Shown here piece after piece: positions 18,605 to 28,711 of a stretch of 64,000 bases of DNA (its first letter is position 1; every line of letters starts with the position of its first letter). The notes under the pieces were generated by a model, which ran no database searches, was not told the origin of the DNA, and was given only the letters and a program-made list of their open reading frames with translations. The stretch spans positions 49,759 to 113,758 of the forward strand of contig JAUYGX010000010.1 of assembly GCA_030690365.1 (NCBI GenBank), in the 5' to 3' direction. A program made the position numbers and the translations under genes. This DNA is from Bacteroidales bacterium (GTDB lineage: Bacteria > Bacteroidota > Bacteroidia > Bacteroidales > F082).

Positions 18605-19024
18605 TTAAGGCCGCAAAGTTAAGTAATAATCCTCTTTGGCACGCATCATGACTTTCTCTTCCGGACTATGATCATTATAACCTATCAAATGCAGAATGCC
18701 ATGTATGATAACACGGGATAATTCATCATACCAGATTCCGTTGCTATGTGTGGCATTTTCGAAAACACGGGGTATGCTAATGTATATTTCGCCTGAAATA
18801 ATTTCGTTGCTATGGGTAGTTGGAAAGGTGATGATATCAGTAAGCGTGTCGTGATCCAGAAATTTCAAATTTATTTCGTGCAATTGTTCGTCATTGCAAA
18901 ATACATAAGCAATGTCTCCTGATCTTTTATTTTCGCAATGAATAACTTTTATTATCCATTGTTTTAAACGAACTTCCTTTGTTTTGAAATCGTCAACCGG
19001 AAAAAGATAATTAAAAGTGATCAT
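18605..19024 (-). CDS. ybeY: rRNA maturation endoribonuclease YbeY
   Basis: A 139-residue zinc-dependent RNase involved in 16S rRNA 3'-end maturation and 70S quality control. The metal site HGILHLIGYNDH is present near residue 108; spacing is H-x3-H-x6-H, one residue longer than the proteobacterial H-x3-H-x5-H, as I recall for Bacteroidota versions. VFCNDEQLHEINLKFLDHD and DIITFP are typical. Its start overlaps the upstream 163-residue gene by 14 bp, showing tight coupling. Confidence 0.95.
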   Translation of the reverse strand: MITFNYLFPVDDFKTKEVRLKQWIIKVIHCENKRSGDIAYVFCNDEQLHEINLKFLDHDTLTDIITFPTTHSNEIISGEIYISIPRVFENATHSNGIWYDELSRVIIHGILHLIGYNDHSPEEKVMMRAKEDYYLTLRP

Positions 19025-19502
19025 TGTCTGATGCTACCTTCACTTGATTTGTCGTGTTGAAATAGGCATGAAGCAAACGTGCGCGCTCCTGATAAATCTG
19101 ATTGTGGATGGCACTTATATCAAACGAAAGTTGAAGATTATTTTCTTCATCCAATTGAATTTTCTCCGACAGGTGCTGGATTACAAAAACCTTGTCAGAA
19201 AAGGTAAAACCGTTGCCATCAATAAGTGGTTCAGGTTGCATAATTTGTTCTGCGACGGCTTGATGAAATCCCTCGATAACAATGTTAAGTAACAGAAAAT
19301 CAGTATTGTACGACAATTTAATAGGGTCAGAAGGGTGATTAATTATCCAGATATTGTACAATTCACTCAGTGAGGTTAAAATATTCCCAAAGTAGGTATC
19401 ATTTATCATCAGGTGATCGCACAAAGTTTCGGTAAATTGCTCAATAAGACGAATGCCATTTTTACCAGCATGGACAGTAACGACTGGATTACTTTGGTTC
19501 AT
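19011..19502 (-). CDS. Hypothetical protein, possible degenerate GHKL ATPase fold
   Basis: A 163-residue soluble protein between the DUF4175 gene and ybeY, overlapping both (14 bp at each end). The pattern of an N-terminal helix, a segment reading LTSLSELYNIWIINHPSDPIKL, and beta-strands such as NNLQLSFDIS loosely resembles small GHKL/RsbW-type ATP-binding proteins that I recall at this locus in other Bacteroidota. The nucleotide-binding motifs are not convincing, so the fold is a guess. It is encoded in an operon with ybeY and mnmG, which suggests a translation-related or housekeeping role. Confidence 0.55.
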   Translation of the reverse strand: MNQSNPVVTVHAGKNGIRLIEQFTETLCDHLMINDTYFGNILTSLSELYNIWIINHPSDPIKLSYNTDFLLLNIVIEGFHQAVAEQIMQPEPLIDGNGFTFSDKVFVIQHLSEKIQLDEENNLQLSFDISAIHNQIYQERARLLHAYFNTTNQVKVASDNDHF

Positions 19503-22500
19503 ATTTTTCATTTTCTAACTTAAATAGATATTTTTTGTACAAGTCCAGGTAATAGGGCGATACTTCGATTGGAATGGTAAGTAATATTTCTTCCTGCCGA
19601 GTACTTTCCTCCTTATACTTAAGTTGTTGATTTTGGTTTCTATTTTCCCTGTTTTTTCCTTCGTTTGATTCCCTTTTTTTCTCTTTCTCTCTTTCCTGAA
19701 GGGCTTTATTTGATTGTAACAACCTGGTTTCTATATCCTTTTGGCGTTGCAGCGTTTCCTGCCGAAACTGACGATGAACCAGGTCATTTTCTGTTTTTTG
19801 CATTTCCTCAGCAATTTTGTTCAATCCGTCACCATTTTGTCCTGATGATTCTATTTCATTTACCAGATCCTGGAGTTGTCTTCGGATTTCGCCTTGCATG
19901 GCAGCTATTCGTGCCAATTCCTGGCTATTTCCATTAACGCCACCTGATCCGGATTCACCATCCTTTCCTTCTTTTTTGCCATTTTTCTTCATACGTTCTC
20001 CCAGTTTTTTCTGGGCATCCATAATATCCTCGAGTGAAGGTTTGCCCGGTCCGGGATTACTACACTGGCCCTTTCCACCTTTTTGACCAGGCATTTTCAT
20101 GGAAGACTTCATCTGTTTTAACGATTCTGCCAGCATCAGCGAAAGATTATTGGTAGAGGTCATAGCAAATTGCTGCGACCCTAACGATTCGCCCACACGG
20201 CGTTCCTGAAGCGAGTTTAAAGCTTGTTCCAGATAGCTGTTTATCTTACCTGATTCGGCCAAAATAAACGGTTGAATCATGATTTGTCGCTGACTCAGTG
20301 CCCTTAATGAATCCTGAACCACAATAAAGTTGGTCTGCAACAGCTTAAGTTTTTCTGTATTGTCAATAAATTGAGGATCATTTTGTGAAGTCTCACCCAC
20401 CTTTTTGATCATCTTTTCCTGCTCATAACTCATGTCGAGAAGATTGTCCAGAAGCGTTCTGACCTGTTCTGCATCTTCTCCCATTTGTTGGGCTTTGGCC
20501 CCTTCCAGATCCATCATCAGTTGATCGGCCATTTCTTTCATCTTTTCACCGGCACTTTGCTGATTTTCACCTGCCTTTTTTTCTTTACTTTTTTCAAGAT
20601 TTTTTGAAGCCTCATTCATATCTTCATGAATGGAATTTGCAGCAGCAGAATCTTTTTTAATGTTAAACGGTTCTTCCAATTGTTGATCCAGCGAATCAGC
20701 TTCCTTCAGTTTGTCTTGAATATCTTCGAAGGATCTTTGGAGGTCCTTTTGCTGATCCAGATTCTCTTTGTTTTCGATTTCTTTGTTGTTTGTTTTTTTG
20801 GCCAAATCAAGTTGTTTTTCACTCAATTCTTCCAGCTTATTGATTGCTTCTTCCAATTTTTTCTCAACCTCATATTGTTTGAAAAGTTCCAGATTTTGTT
20901 CCAGGTTATCTTTTAGTTCCTGATTTTTTTCTTTCATCTCCTTTAAAAAATCTTCCAGCTTATTCTTGTCGAGATTTTCCATTTGCTCCTTGAGCTTCTC
21001 AAGTTCCTTGTCCATATCGCTTTTCATCAACTGATCGAATAATTCCTGAAGCATATTCATCTTTTGTTCCAGTACAGGATCTATCTTTTTATTAATCAGC
21101 GATTCAAGTTCTTTGATATCTTCATTAAGTTGCTTTATTTCTTCCATTTGCGATTTTATGGACGCTTCTTTTTCAAGCAAATCTGAAATTTTCTTTTTGT
21201 CCATCCAGTTTAAATCCTTTTTTTCAAAGAGATCCAGCGCTGTTTTTTCAATTTCTTTGTTCAGCAATTCAAGCTGGGCGAGTGATTCATTGAGTTTCTT
21301 TTTCACTTCCTCCGACTGTGATTCAGATTTCTCATTCAGCTCATCGGCATCAGGCAATTGCAGATAAAACATGGTAGAACGGCTCCTTTTGTAGGCATTT
21401 ATGGCATCGTTATCGCGAACTTCAAAGCAATACGTTAGGCTTTCTCCGGGCGTAAACCCCATTTCATGCGGATTGAAACTGAAATCGAAAGGTTGCAGCA
21501 GGATGGATTTTTCCGGATAAAGTGCGACAGAATTCCATTTTTTTTCGGGCATACTATCTTTTCGGTACAAAAAAACCAGGCTGTAGAAGCCGTGATCGTC
21601 TTTAATTTCTCCACTAAAATGCGATTGCCCGTAATACCCTTGTTCCTTAAATTCCTGTACCTTGATTTGTGGAAACTCATCTGGAACCACCTGCAAGGTA
21701 AACACCAGCGAATCCGGGTGTTTTACAAACTGATTTTTTGGTAAAATGGTATAAACAAACGATTTAAATACCTGCTGCCTGTATTCAAACGTATTGGTAT
21801 TTTCAGCCATGAGCCATATGGAACTGTCGGCAATTTGCATCTTGACCGAATCGGCATCTTTGGTAAATATTTTCCAATTTACCACAGTTCCTTCGGGTAC
21901 AACCAAATCACCTGTGTTTTCGATGGTTTCGTCTTCTTTTGACAAATATTTTGGATAATTTAAATGGGATTCAAAACCATAGATAAGAGGTCGTGGAAAA
22001 ACCTGAATATGGTACAATTGACTTACAAACTCCGGCGTGTTGATCGTAAAATGCACATCCTGATGGAGTGTTTTAAAAACGTACTGGTATTTCCCCTCTC
22101 CGGTTTCTCCCATGCGGTAACTATATTGCCCGTCGTTGATCGTAAGCTGAGTGGGCAACACATCTCCAACCACCTCAACATCCACAGTAAAATCATTTTT
22201 TTGAAGTGTTGTTAATTCCTTGTTTAGCAGGCGTATCGTGTAAGGCAGTGGTTTTTCAAAATGTGTGTTGTAATTTAATATGCGATTGCTTGGTTTGGTA
22301 ATCACCGAAGGGTTGATGGTTGCTAACAGGAACAAAACAAAAAGCGGAGGCAGTACATATCTCAGGTACTTTTTGTTTCCTTTAAAATTAATGGCATTTT
22401 TAAATGGAACGGGAACCAGTTCTCCTGCTTTTTGGTTTATACTGGCCGTTATTAAATCCAATTGAGCCGATTTATCAGAAGCCTGAAGTTGAAGCGTGTT

Positions 22501-22836
22501 CAATAATTTATCACTGACTTCCGGAAAATAACGTCCGATGATGATGGATGCTTCTTCATAGGACAATGTTTTTCCCAGGTTAAAAATCTTTAATAAGGGA
22601 ATAACAACGTAATATCCAATCACTAATAGGGTTGCCCCTAAAAACGAATAAAACAAACTCAAACGGATATTTGATCCGCTCCAGGCCAGGTATTCAAATA
22701 GGTTTACAAGCAGAAAAAATGAAATAACCAACGCCATACTGAGCAATAGTCCCCTGATTATTTGGTTCTTATAATACTTCAGAATAAACTGCCGTAGTTT
22801 TTCAATTAATATGTCGTAACTGGTTTTCATTGACAA
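19489..22836 (-). CDS. DUF4175 family membrane coiled-coil protein
   Basis: A 1115-residue protein of the Bacteroidota DUF4175 family. Two membrane helices lie in the first 80 residues and a third near residue 160 (LRYVLPPLFVLFLLATI). A periplasmic beta-rich region covers about 190-480, followed by a long charged coiled coil of E, K and L heptads (about 490-780) and a low-complexity Gly/Lys/Gln-rich tail near 940-1080. The function is unknown. It is first in the minus-strand run leading to ybeY and mnmG, overlapping the next gene by 14 bp. Confidence 0.85.
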   Translation of the reverse strand: MSMKTSYDILIEKLRQFILKYYKNQIIRGLLLSMALVISFFLLVNLFEYLAWSGSNIRLSLFYSFLGATLLVIGYYVVIPLLKIFNLGKTLSYEEASIIIGRYFPEVSDKLLNTLQLQASDKSAQLDLITASINQKAGELVPVPFKNAINFKGNKKYLRYVLPPLFVLFLLATINPSVITKPSNRILNYNTHFEKPLPYTIRLLNKELTTLQKNDFTVDVEVVGDVLPTQLTINDGQYSYRMGETGEGKYQYVFKTLHQDVHFTINTPEFVSQLYHIQVFPRPLIYGFESHLNYPKYLSKEDETIENTGDLVVPEGTVVNWKIFTKDADSVKMQIADSSIWLMAENTNTFEYRQQVFKSFVYTILPKNQFVKHPDSLVFTLQVVPDEFPQIKVQEFKEQGYYGQSHFSGEIKDDHGFYSLVFLYRKDSMPEKKWNSVALYPEKSILLQPFDFSFNPHEMGFTPGESLTYCFEVRDNDAINAYKRSRSTMFYLQLPDADELNEKSESQSEEVKKKLNESLAQLELLNKEIEKTALDLFEKKDLNWMDKKKISDLLEKEASIKSQMEEIKQLNEDIKELESLINKKIDPVLEQKMNMLQELFDQLMKSDMDKELEKLKEQMENLDKNKLEDFLKEMKEKNQELKDNLEQNLELFKQYEVEKKLEEAINKLEELSEKQLDLAKKTNNKEIENKENLDQQKDLQRSFEDIQDKLKEADSLDQQLEEPFNIKKDSAAANSIHEDMNEASKNLEKSKEKKAGENQQSAGEKMKEMADQLMMDLEGAKAQQMGEDAEQVRTLLDNLLDMSYEQEKMIKKVGETSQNDPQFIDNTEKLKLLQTNFIVVQDSLRALSQRQIMIQPFILAESGKINSYLEQALNSLQERRVGESLGSQQFAMTSTNNLSLMLAESLKQMKSSMKMPGQKGGKGQCSNPGPGKPSLEDIMDAQKKLGERMKKNGKKEGKDGESGSGGVNGNSQELARIAAMQGEIRRQLQDLVNEIESSGQNGDGLNKIAEEMQKTENDLVHRQFRQETLQRQKDIETRLLQSNKALQEREKEKKRESNEGKNRENRNQNQQLKYKEESTRQEEILLTIPIEVSPYYLDLYKKYLFKLENEKYEPK

Positions 22837-22875
22837 CTTTCGTGCATATTATGGTGTCATAATTTTATCAGGGGG

Positions 22876-22903
22876 CAAAGATAGAAATAACGTTGGTGTC
22901 AAA
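22876..22903 (-). promoter_or_regulatory. Candidate promoter of the DUF4175-ybeY-mnmG run
   Basis: On the minus strand: TTTG (-33) at 22900-22903 and a perfect TATCTTTG (-7) at 22876-22883 with a 16-bp spacer, 39 bp before the DUF4175 start codon. Confidence 0.55.
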
Positions 22904-22980
22904 AATATTATCTTAGCCGATTGATTTTATTATCATGTTTAAATCGAAATGATTAAATCAAATACATTAATTGATATTTT

Positions 22981-24948
22981 ATGAAACGGAAATTTATCAC
23001 GCTTATTCTTTTGGCATTTTCAATTATGACCTATGCGCAGTGGAACGAAAACTCCAACATCGATGGAAAATGCTCGCATATTCCACAAAATGTCGATCGA
23101 TCCGATTTATTGGGCCTTTATAATTGGCAAAGTCCATATTTATTTGATTATGACGTTACATTTTACAGATTGGATATTGAGGTAAGTAGCGATACTATTT
23201 TTGTTGGAGGAAATGGAACCATCAATGGAATTGCCATGGTGCCGCTCGACACATTTGCATTTGAGCTCATCCCGGATCAAAACATCGACTCAATATGGTT
23301 TAACGGTGTCCGTTACGACAATTATTATCGCGATGGGAACAATGTTTTAGTTCCTGTTGATGAAATCAATACCGGCACATCTTTTTCTGCCGTGATTTAT
23401 TATCATGGTACACCTCTCACAGGAGGTTTTTTCTCAGGTGTAACGCACGCTTATTCGGATACTTACAATCAGCCTGTAACCTGGACATTGTCGGAACCGT
23501 TTGCCGCCAAGGATTGGTTTCCGGTAAAACAGGATTTGGAGGATAAGGCTGATTCGTGCTGGGTTTTTCTCACCACTACTACCAACAATATGGCCGGTTC
23601 CCAAGGATTATTAACCAACGTTGTAGAACTGGGAAATAGTAAACACCGTTTTGAATGGAAATCAAATTATCCCATCGATTATTATCTGATTTCATTCGCT
23701 GTTGCGGATTATCAGGAATACAATGTGTATTCGCATCCGGCAGAAATGAATGGCGATTCCATCCTTATCCAGAATTTTATTTACAATTCGCCAGGGTGTC
23801 TCGAAGCAAATAAAGCGGGTATCGATCAAACGGTTGAATTTATCGAAGTGCTCTCCGACAAATATATTTTGTATCCCTTCTGGCAAGAAAAATACGGACA
23901 TTGTCTTACACAGCTGGGTGGTGGAATGGAACACCAAACCATGACCACTATAGGAGGTTTTTCGTTTCACCTTGTGGCTCACGAGCTGGGTCATATGTGG
24001 TTTGGCGACAATGTTACCTGCGCCACCTGGAGCGACATCTGGATCAATGAAGGCTTCGCAACTTATTCAGATTATCTGGCAACTGAGTACATTCAGGGAT
24101 GGGATGATGCAAAAGCGTTAATCTCCAGCAAACAGAACAATGCCATGTCTTCGGCCGGAGGAAGCATTTATATTCCTGAAGAAGAGGTTTATCCGGGAAA
24201 CGAATATCGCATCTTCTCAGGAAGACTTTCGTACGACAAAGGGGCAGCCATCATTCATACACTGCGTCATGAAATCCAGAACGACAGCCTGTTTTTTGCC
24301 GTGATGAAAACTTTTCAAACTAATTTTACTGGAAGTACGGCTACCGGGGATGATTTTAAAAATACCGCCGAGCAGGTAACCGGAATGGATTTCGGTTATT
24401 TCTTCGATCAGTGGTACTACGGTGAAGGATACCCGATTTACGATCTCGACTGGTATTCCTCTGACAACACGTTTTTTCTTTCGTCCACCCAATCAACCTC
24501 TTCCACAACACCCTTCTTTAAGATGATTATGGAGTACAAGCTTCTTTTCCTGGATGGAACCGATACCATTGTTAAACTTCAGCAGACTTCAAATTTCAAT
24601 TCGTTCGAAATTGAGACCGGTAAAAAAGTCGGGTTGGTTATGGTAGATACTGAAAAATGGACCATGGAAAAGGTGAACAGTCTGATAGTGAATATAAATG
24701 AAATCGATTCGGCAACCTATTTTACGGTAGGCCCCAATCCTGTATTAGATCATGTAACAGTTTATTTCCACAACGATACAATTCATTTGCGCACCATCGA
24801 TTTGATGGATTTGGAGGGCAGAGTAATTCAGTCAGTCGAAACCAATCTCGATGAAATTCAAATAAATACCACTGCATTATCGAAAGGAATTTATCTGATA
24901 AAAGTTAGTAATGGGCAAAAATCCATGATCAGGAAACTCATCAAATAA
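22981..24948 (+). CDS. Secreted M1-family zinc metallopeptidase with type IX sorting domain
   Basis: A 655-residue protein with a signal peptide ending TYAQ, an M1 aminopeptidase fold, and a C-terminal sorting domain. The zinc site is HELGH (AHELGHMWFGDN) with the third ligand in NEGFATYSDY; the exopeptidase motif is GGMEHQTM in place of the classic GAMEN. Residues ~580-655 (VGPNPVLDHVTV to KSMIRKLIK) are a type A T9SS domain, so it is exported across the outer membrane. Probably a nutrient-acquiring or processing peptidase. A strong hairpin terminator follows. Confidence 0.92.
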   Translation: MKRKFITLILLAFSIMTYAQWNENSNIDGKCSHIPQNVDRSDLLGLYNWQSPYLFDYDVTFYRLDIEVSSDTIFVGGNGTINGIAMVPLDTFAFELIPDQNIDSIWFNGVRYDNYYRDGNNVLVPVDEINTGTSFSAVIYYHGTPLTGGFFSGVTHAYSDTYNQPVTWTLSEPFAAKDWFPVKQDLEDKADSCWVFLTTTTNNMAGSQGLLTNVVELGNSKHRFEWKSNYPIDYYLISFAVADYQEYNVYSHPAEMNGDSILIQNFIYNSPGCLEANKAGIDQTVEFIEVLSDKYILYPFWQEKYGHCLTQLGGGMEHQTMTTIGGFSFHLVAHELGHMWFGDNVTCATWSDIWINEGFATYSDYLATEYIQGWDDAKALISSKQNNAMSSAGGSIYIPEEEVYPGNEYRIFSGRLSYDKGAAIIHTLRHEIQNDSLFFAVMKTFQTNFTGSTATGDDFKNTAEQVTGMDFGYFFDQWYYGEGYPIYDLDWYSSDNTFFLSSTQSTSSTTPFFKMIMEYKLLFLDGTDTIVKLQQTSNFNSFEIETGKKVGLVMVDTEKWTMEKVNSLIVNINEIDSATYFTVGPNPVLDHVTVYFHNDTIHLRTIDLMDLEGRVIQSVETNLDEIQINTTALSKGIYLIKVSNGQKSMIRKLIK

Positions 24949-24972
24949 AAACCAGCCAAAACCAAATTTAGG

Positions 24973-25006
24973 CAACCTGATCAATGTTGATTAGGTTGTT
25001 TTTTTT
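24973..25006 (+). terminator. Rho-independent terminator after the M1 peptidase
   Basis: A 12-bp inverted repeat, CAACCTGATCAA / TTGATTAGGTTG (one G-T pair, 2-base centre), followed by eight T at 24999-25006. It overlaps the last codons of the convergent terC-like gene. Confidence 0.85.
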
Positions 25007-26031
25007 ATGGGAATCAGAATCGAAATGATAATGCTTCCAAACAATATGGCGAGTACAATCAGCAACGAATGCATTGTTTCGATGTTATAAAACGGATGAA
25101 TGAGCATTTTAACCCCGATAAACACCAATAAAACGGAAAGCCCGGTTTTGATAAACCAAAACTTTTGAATGATGCTTTCCACCAGGAAAAACAAGGAACG
25201 TAGTCCGATAATTGCAAAGATATTTGAAAAGTAAACAATGTAGGGATCGCGTGTAACGGAGAAAATGGCCGGAATAGAATCGACGGCAAAAATCACATCG
25301 GTAAATTCTATCACCATCAACACCACAAAAAGGCTGGTAATATATAATTTATTGTTTTTCCGGATGAAAAACCGATCACCCTGGTATTCGTTGTCCACCG
25401 AAAAATACTTACCGGCAAACCGGATCACAGGATGATTGGTGGTGTCGATATTATCTTCTTTGTTTCGTTCGATAAACATTTTAATACCTGTGAATACCAG
25501 CAACAATCCAAAGCCATAAAGAATCCACGAAAACTCCTGAATTAAAACAGCGCTGAGAAAAATAAACAAAAACCTCATTACGATGGCCCCCAGAATACCC
25601 CAGAAAAGTATTTTGTGATAATACATTTTTTTCACCCCGAAGGAGTAAAAAATCATGAGAATAACAAAAATATTGTCCACCGAAAGTGAATACTCGATGA
25701 GGTAACCAGTAATAAATTCCAGTCCCAGATTTTGCTTGTAGGAGCTAAGTGCAGAAGCAAAATTGTCGGGGTCAATCTTAATGGGATGATTGTATTTTGT
25801 AATGAGATCGGAGATCTGCTCTGCATTTTGCGGATTGTGAATCTGATTTCCAAAAAAGTAAATCAAAGCCCAGAAAATCAATGCAAATCCTACCCAAACC
25901 GATGTCCAAAATAAGGCACTTTTAAAGGTAACCGGTTTATTTTCTTTATTTAAAAGACCAATGTCGAGAAATAACAGAAAGGTAATGAGGATGATAAACC
26001 CACCAAAAATCAAAATTTCGTGCCAACTCAT
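24991..26031 (-). CDS. TerC/Alx-family membrane protein
   Basis: A 346-residue protein with about nine membrane helices, of the TerC/Alx family of metal (probably manganese) exporters. Typical motifs are FLDIGLLN near residue 24, EYSLSVDNIFVILMIF with its conserved acidic residue in helix, and EFTDVIFAVDSIPAIFSVTRD. The length and N-terminal extra helices fit the Alx-like subgroup. Transcribed alone; its end overlaps the peptidase terminator. Manganese is inferred from the family only. Confidence 0.9.
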   Translation of the reverse strand: MSWHEILIFGGFIILITFLLFLDIGLLNKENKPVTFKSALFWTSVWVGFALIFWALIYFFGNQIHNPQNAEQISDLITKYNHPIKIDPDNFASALSSYKQNLGLEFITGYLIEYSLSVDNIFVILMIFYSFGVKKMYYHKILFWGILGAIVMRFLFIFLSAVLIQEFSWILYGFGLLLVFTGIKMFIERNKEDNIDTTNHPVIRFAGKYFSVDNEYQGDRFFIRKNNKLYITSLFVVLMVIEFTDVIFAVDSIPAIFSVTRDPYIVYFSNIFAIIGLRSLFFLVESIIQKFWFIKTGLSVLLVFIGVKMLIHPFYNIETMHSLLIVLAILFGSIIISILIPIKKTT

Positions 26032-26174
26032 TTTCGTCCAATTTTATTCCAAAAATACTTAAATAAGCCTTTGAACCCGATTTTGCCAATCAACAATGTT
26101 TACTTCTGAAATAAATCCGAAAAAACAAGGAGATTAAAAAAATAAATAATTGTATTTTTACTGCCTAAACTAAG

Positions 26175-26702
26175 ATGAACACCATGAAAAAAATTGCTTT
26201 GCTTTACTGGGGAACTGGTGGTAACGTTGAAAGAGCTTCCCAAAAAGTTTATTCGATGTTCGACCCTGAAATAATTGATATGGTAGATGTTGTAAGTTTC
26301 GACATGAGTACTTTGAGCAATTACAAACTGTTGATATTTGGAGGATCGACCATTGGTGCCGAGAACTGGATTGATGCCAAAGCGGATAATGAATGGAATC
26401 GCTTTTTTAGAAAATTAGAAAAACAAGAACCATTGGATTTTATCGTTGCATTTTTTGGATTGGGCGATCAGGTTTTATATCCCGATCATTTTGTGGATGG
26501 TTTGGGTGTATTTCAGGAAGAAATGGATGAGCTAAAAGTTAATGTTATCGGGCAATGGCCTGTGGATGGTTACAAATTTACCGATTCGGATGGAATTAAA
26601 GACAATCATTTTTATGGGTTAGCACTTGATATCGACAACGAGCCTGTATTGACCGATCAAAGAATAAAAGGCTGGACGGACCTGATTAAGCAATACATAT
26701 AA
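26175..26702 (+). CDS. Flavodoxin
   Basis: A 175-residue FMN electron carrier of the long-chain type. The phosphate-binding loop reads LLYWGTGGNVERAS near residues 8-22 and the 90s-loop region reads FFGLGDQVLYPDHFVDG. The P-loop carries GTGGNVE instead of the common GTxTGNT, a variant but with the right spacing. Two start codons (MNTMKK) are possible. It is monocistronic, ending in a strong terminator. Its redox partners are not in the window. Confidence 0.88.
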   Translation: MNTMKKIALLYWGTGGNVERASQKVYSMFDPEIIDMVDVVSFDMSTLSNYKLLIFGGSTIGAENWIDAKADNEWNRFFRKLEKQEPLDFIVAFFGLGDQVLYPDHFVDGLGVFQEEMDELKVNVIGQWPVDGYKFTDSDGIKDNHFYGLALDIDNEPVLTDQRIKGWTDLIKQYI

Positions 26703-26710
26703 TTTTCAAA

Positions 26711-26742
26711 TATAAAAACCCACCCGATGGTGGGTTTTTATA
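26711..26742. terminator. Rho-independent terminator after flavodoxin
   Basis: A 14-bp perfect stem, TATAAAAACCCACC / GGTGGGTTTTTATA, with loop CGAT. The A and T runs make it usable from both strands. Confidence 0.9.
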
Positions 26743-26830
26743 TTCAAATTCCAATTTCCAAGGAAAAACAAACTAACGGCCGTCTGTTCATTAGTTTTTA
26801 CCCGACATGATTTCTGTGTTATCAAACAAC

Positions 26831-26838
26831 TATTTTTG
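26831..26838 (+). promoter_or_regulatory. Candidate -7 element of the lytic transglycosylase gene
   Basis: Perfect TATTTTTG (TAnnTTTG), 32 bp before the ATG at 26871. No clear -33 TTTG at the expected distance. Confidence 0.4.
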
Positions 26839-26870
26839 CAAAATACCGTTGTCATAAAAATTAGTTATTC

Positions 26871-28655
26871 ATGAAATTATTCACCTCTTACTTCACCCTA
26901 CTCGCCTTACTGGCATTTTCTTCTCATTTATCTGGCATGAGTACTGATCCTGATACTGTTAATATACTGTCGGCCGATACCACTTTTGCCGTTTTGGTTG
27001 GCGATACGCTGCCAGGAACTTTGCAGGATTCATCTGCTTTTGAAGAAGATATATATACAGATTCGCCCATAGATACTACCGGAACCTTTGATTTGCTTAT
27101 ACGTGATTCTCAAATACTTCGTGCCATTGATAGTATGACCTATCTGAAGTTTTACAATAGACAATTTTTTATTTCCGATTCGGCGTATGCTATTACCAAA
27201 AGCAAGTTTGCTATAGATGATATTCCGGACTACCCTGATTCGGTTTATGCTTCACGAATCGAGAAACTGAATAAACAAACCCCCATCGAACTTACTTATA
27301 ATAAAGAAGTTAAGAACTATATCTATCTGTATGCCAACAAAAAAAGAAATCTGACTGCACGCATGCTTGGTTTGGCGGAGATTTATTTCCCCATGTTTGA
27401 AGCAGAACTTGACAGGTTTAACATGCCACTCGAAATTAAGTACCTTGCAATTGTTGAATCTGCACTAAATCCTGCTGCCGGTTCGAGAATGGGTGCCAAA
27501 GGGTTGTGGCAATTTATGTATGGAACAGGAAAGGTATACGATTTAAAGGTAACTTCACTGGTGGACGATCGTTACGATCCGTTGAAAAGTACGGTGGCGG
27601 CCTGTGAACATCTGACCGATTTATTTGAAATATATGGAGACTGGTCGTTGGTTTTGGCGGCATACAATTCCGGTGCAGGAAATGTGAACCGAGCCATCCG
27701 CCGGGCTGGCGGGACCAAAAATTACTGGGCCGTTTGGCCATTTTTACCACGAGAAACCCGCGGTTATGTACCTGCTTTTATTGCAGTAAATTACATCATG
27801 AATTATGCTCCCGAACACAATATTTATCCCATGCGCCCGGGTTCCTTTTATTATGATGTCGACACAGTAACGGTGACGAGCATTCTGGCCTTCGATCAAT
27901 TAAACGAAATGATGGGTATCCCTTTGGATGAGCTTCGGTTTTTAAACCCGCAGTTTAAAATGGGCATTGTCCCTGCTACGGACGGGAAAACCTATATCTT
28001 ACGAATTCCACATCAGTTTGTAGACAATTATATTACCAACGAAGATTCGCTATATGCATTTAAAACCAAGAAAGGCGTTGAGCATGATCAATTAATGGCG
28101 GAGGTTAAAAAGGCCCGCGACCGCAATATTCACATTGTGCGAAGTGGCGAAAGCCTGGGTATAATTGCTAAAAGGAACCATGTGTATGTAAGTCAGATTA
28201 AACACTGGAACAATTTAAAAAACAACACCATTTATCCCGGGCAAAAACTTGTTCTGTTTGGAAGTGGTACTGTACAATATGAAAGTAAATCAGGCAATCC
28301 TGTTGTCCGGTCAGGTGAACAATCCAGTCATGTTGTTAAGAATGGTGAAAACCTGGGTCTGATTGCAAAAAAGTATCAATGTTCGGTTACCGACCTAAAG
28401 GAATGGAATAACTTGAAAAGCAACAATATTTATCCAAATCAATCGCTTACCGTTTACAAACCGGAGAGTAAAAAATCAAACTCGGTTACCAAGGGTAAGT
28501 ATCTGTACCATGTAGTTCGAAAAGGAGATACCTTATGGGATATTGCCAAAGAATATGATGGCGTAACTGTTGATCAAATCAAGGCTCTGAATAAAATGCA
28601 TAACATCAACAAACTGAAGCCTGGTCAAAAAATTATTGTTGCCGAGATCGGTTAA
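26871..28655 (+). CDS. Lytic transglycosylase with three LysM domains (MltD-like)
   Basis: A 594-residue secreted muramidase-like enzyme. After a signal peptide and a ~130-residue linker comes a GH23 (SLT) domain at about 175-300 with catalytic Glu in [20 protein letters not shown], and [15 protein letters not shown]. Three C-terminal LysM domains follow at about 420-465, 480-525 and 543-592, starting [20 protein letters not shown] and [11 protein letters not shown]; these bind peptidoglycan. It cleaves glycan strands to form 1,6-anhydro ends, probably during wall turnover. A DUF4837 lipoprotein gene follows 56 bp later. Confidence 0.93.
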   Translation: MKLFTSYFTLLALLAFSSHLSGMSTDPDTVNILSADTTFAVLVGDTLPGTLQDSSAFEEDIYTDSPIDTTGTFDLLIRDSQILRAIDSMTYLKFYNRQFFISDSAYAITKSKFAIDDIPDYPDSVYASRIEKLNKQTPIELTYNKEVKNYIYLYANKKRNLTARMLGLAEIYFPMFEAELDRFNMPLEIKYLAIVESALNPAAGSRMGAKGLWQFMYGTGKVYDLKVTSLVDDRYDPLKSTVAACEHLTDLFEIYGDWSLVLAAYNSGAGNVNRAIRRAGGTKNYWAVWPFLPRETRGYVPAFIAVNYIMNYAPEHNIYPMRPGSFYYDVDTVTVTSILAFDQLNEMMGIPLDELRFLNPQFKMGIVPATDGKTYILRIPHQFVDNYITNEDSLYAFKTKKGVEHDQLMAEVKKARDRNIHIVRSGESLGIIAKRNHVYVSQIKHWNNLKNNTIYPGQKLVLFGSGTVQYESKSGNPVVRSGEQSSHVVKNGENLGLIAKKYQCSVTDLKEWNNLKSNNIYPNQSLTVYKPESKKSNSVTKGKYLYHVVRKGDTLWDIAKEYDGVTVDQIKALNKMHNINKLKPGQKIIVAEIG

Positions 28656-28711
28656 TAGCAATATATTGGTTAAGTCTGAGTTATATAAATATCATAAAAT
28701 CAACAAGAACC

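Noticed and set aside
19044..22465. Several plus-strand frames of 60-96 codons opposite the DUF4175 gene
   Set aside because: They mirror the Glu/Lys/Leu coiled-coil coding (Phe/Ser/Leu-rich shadows).
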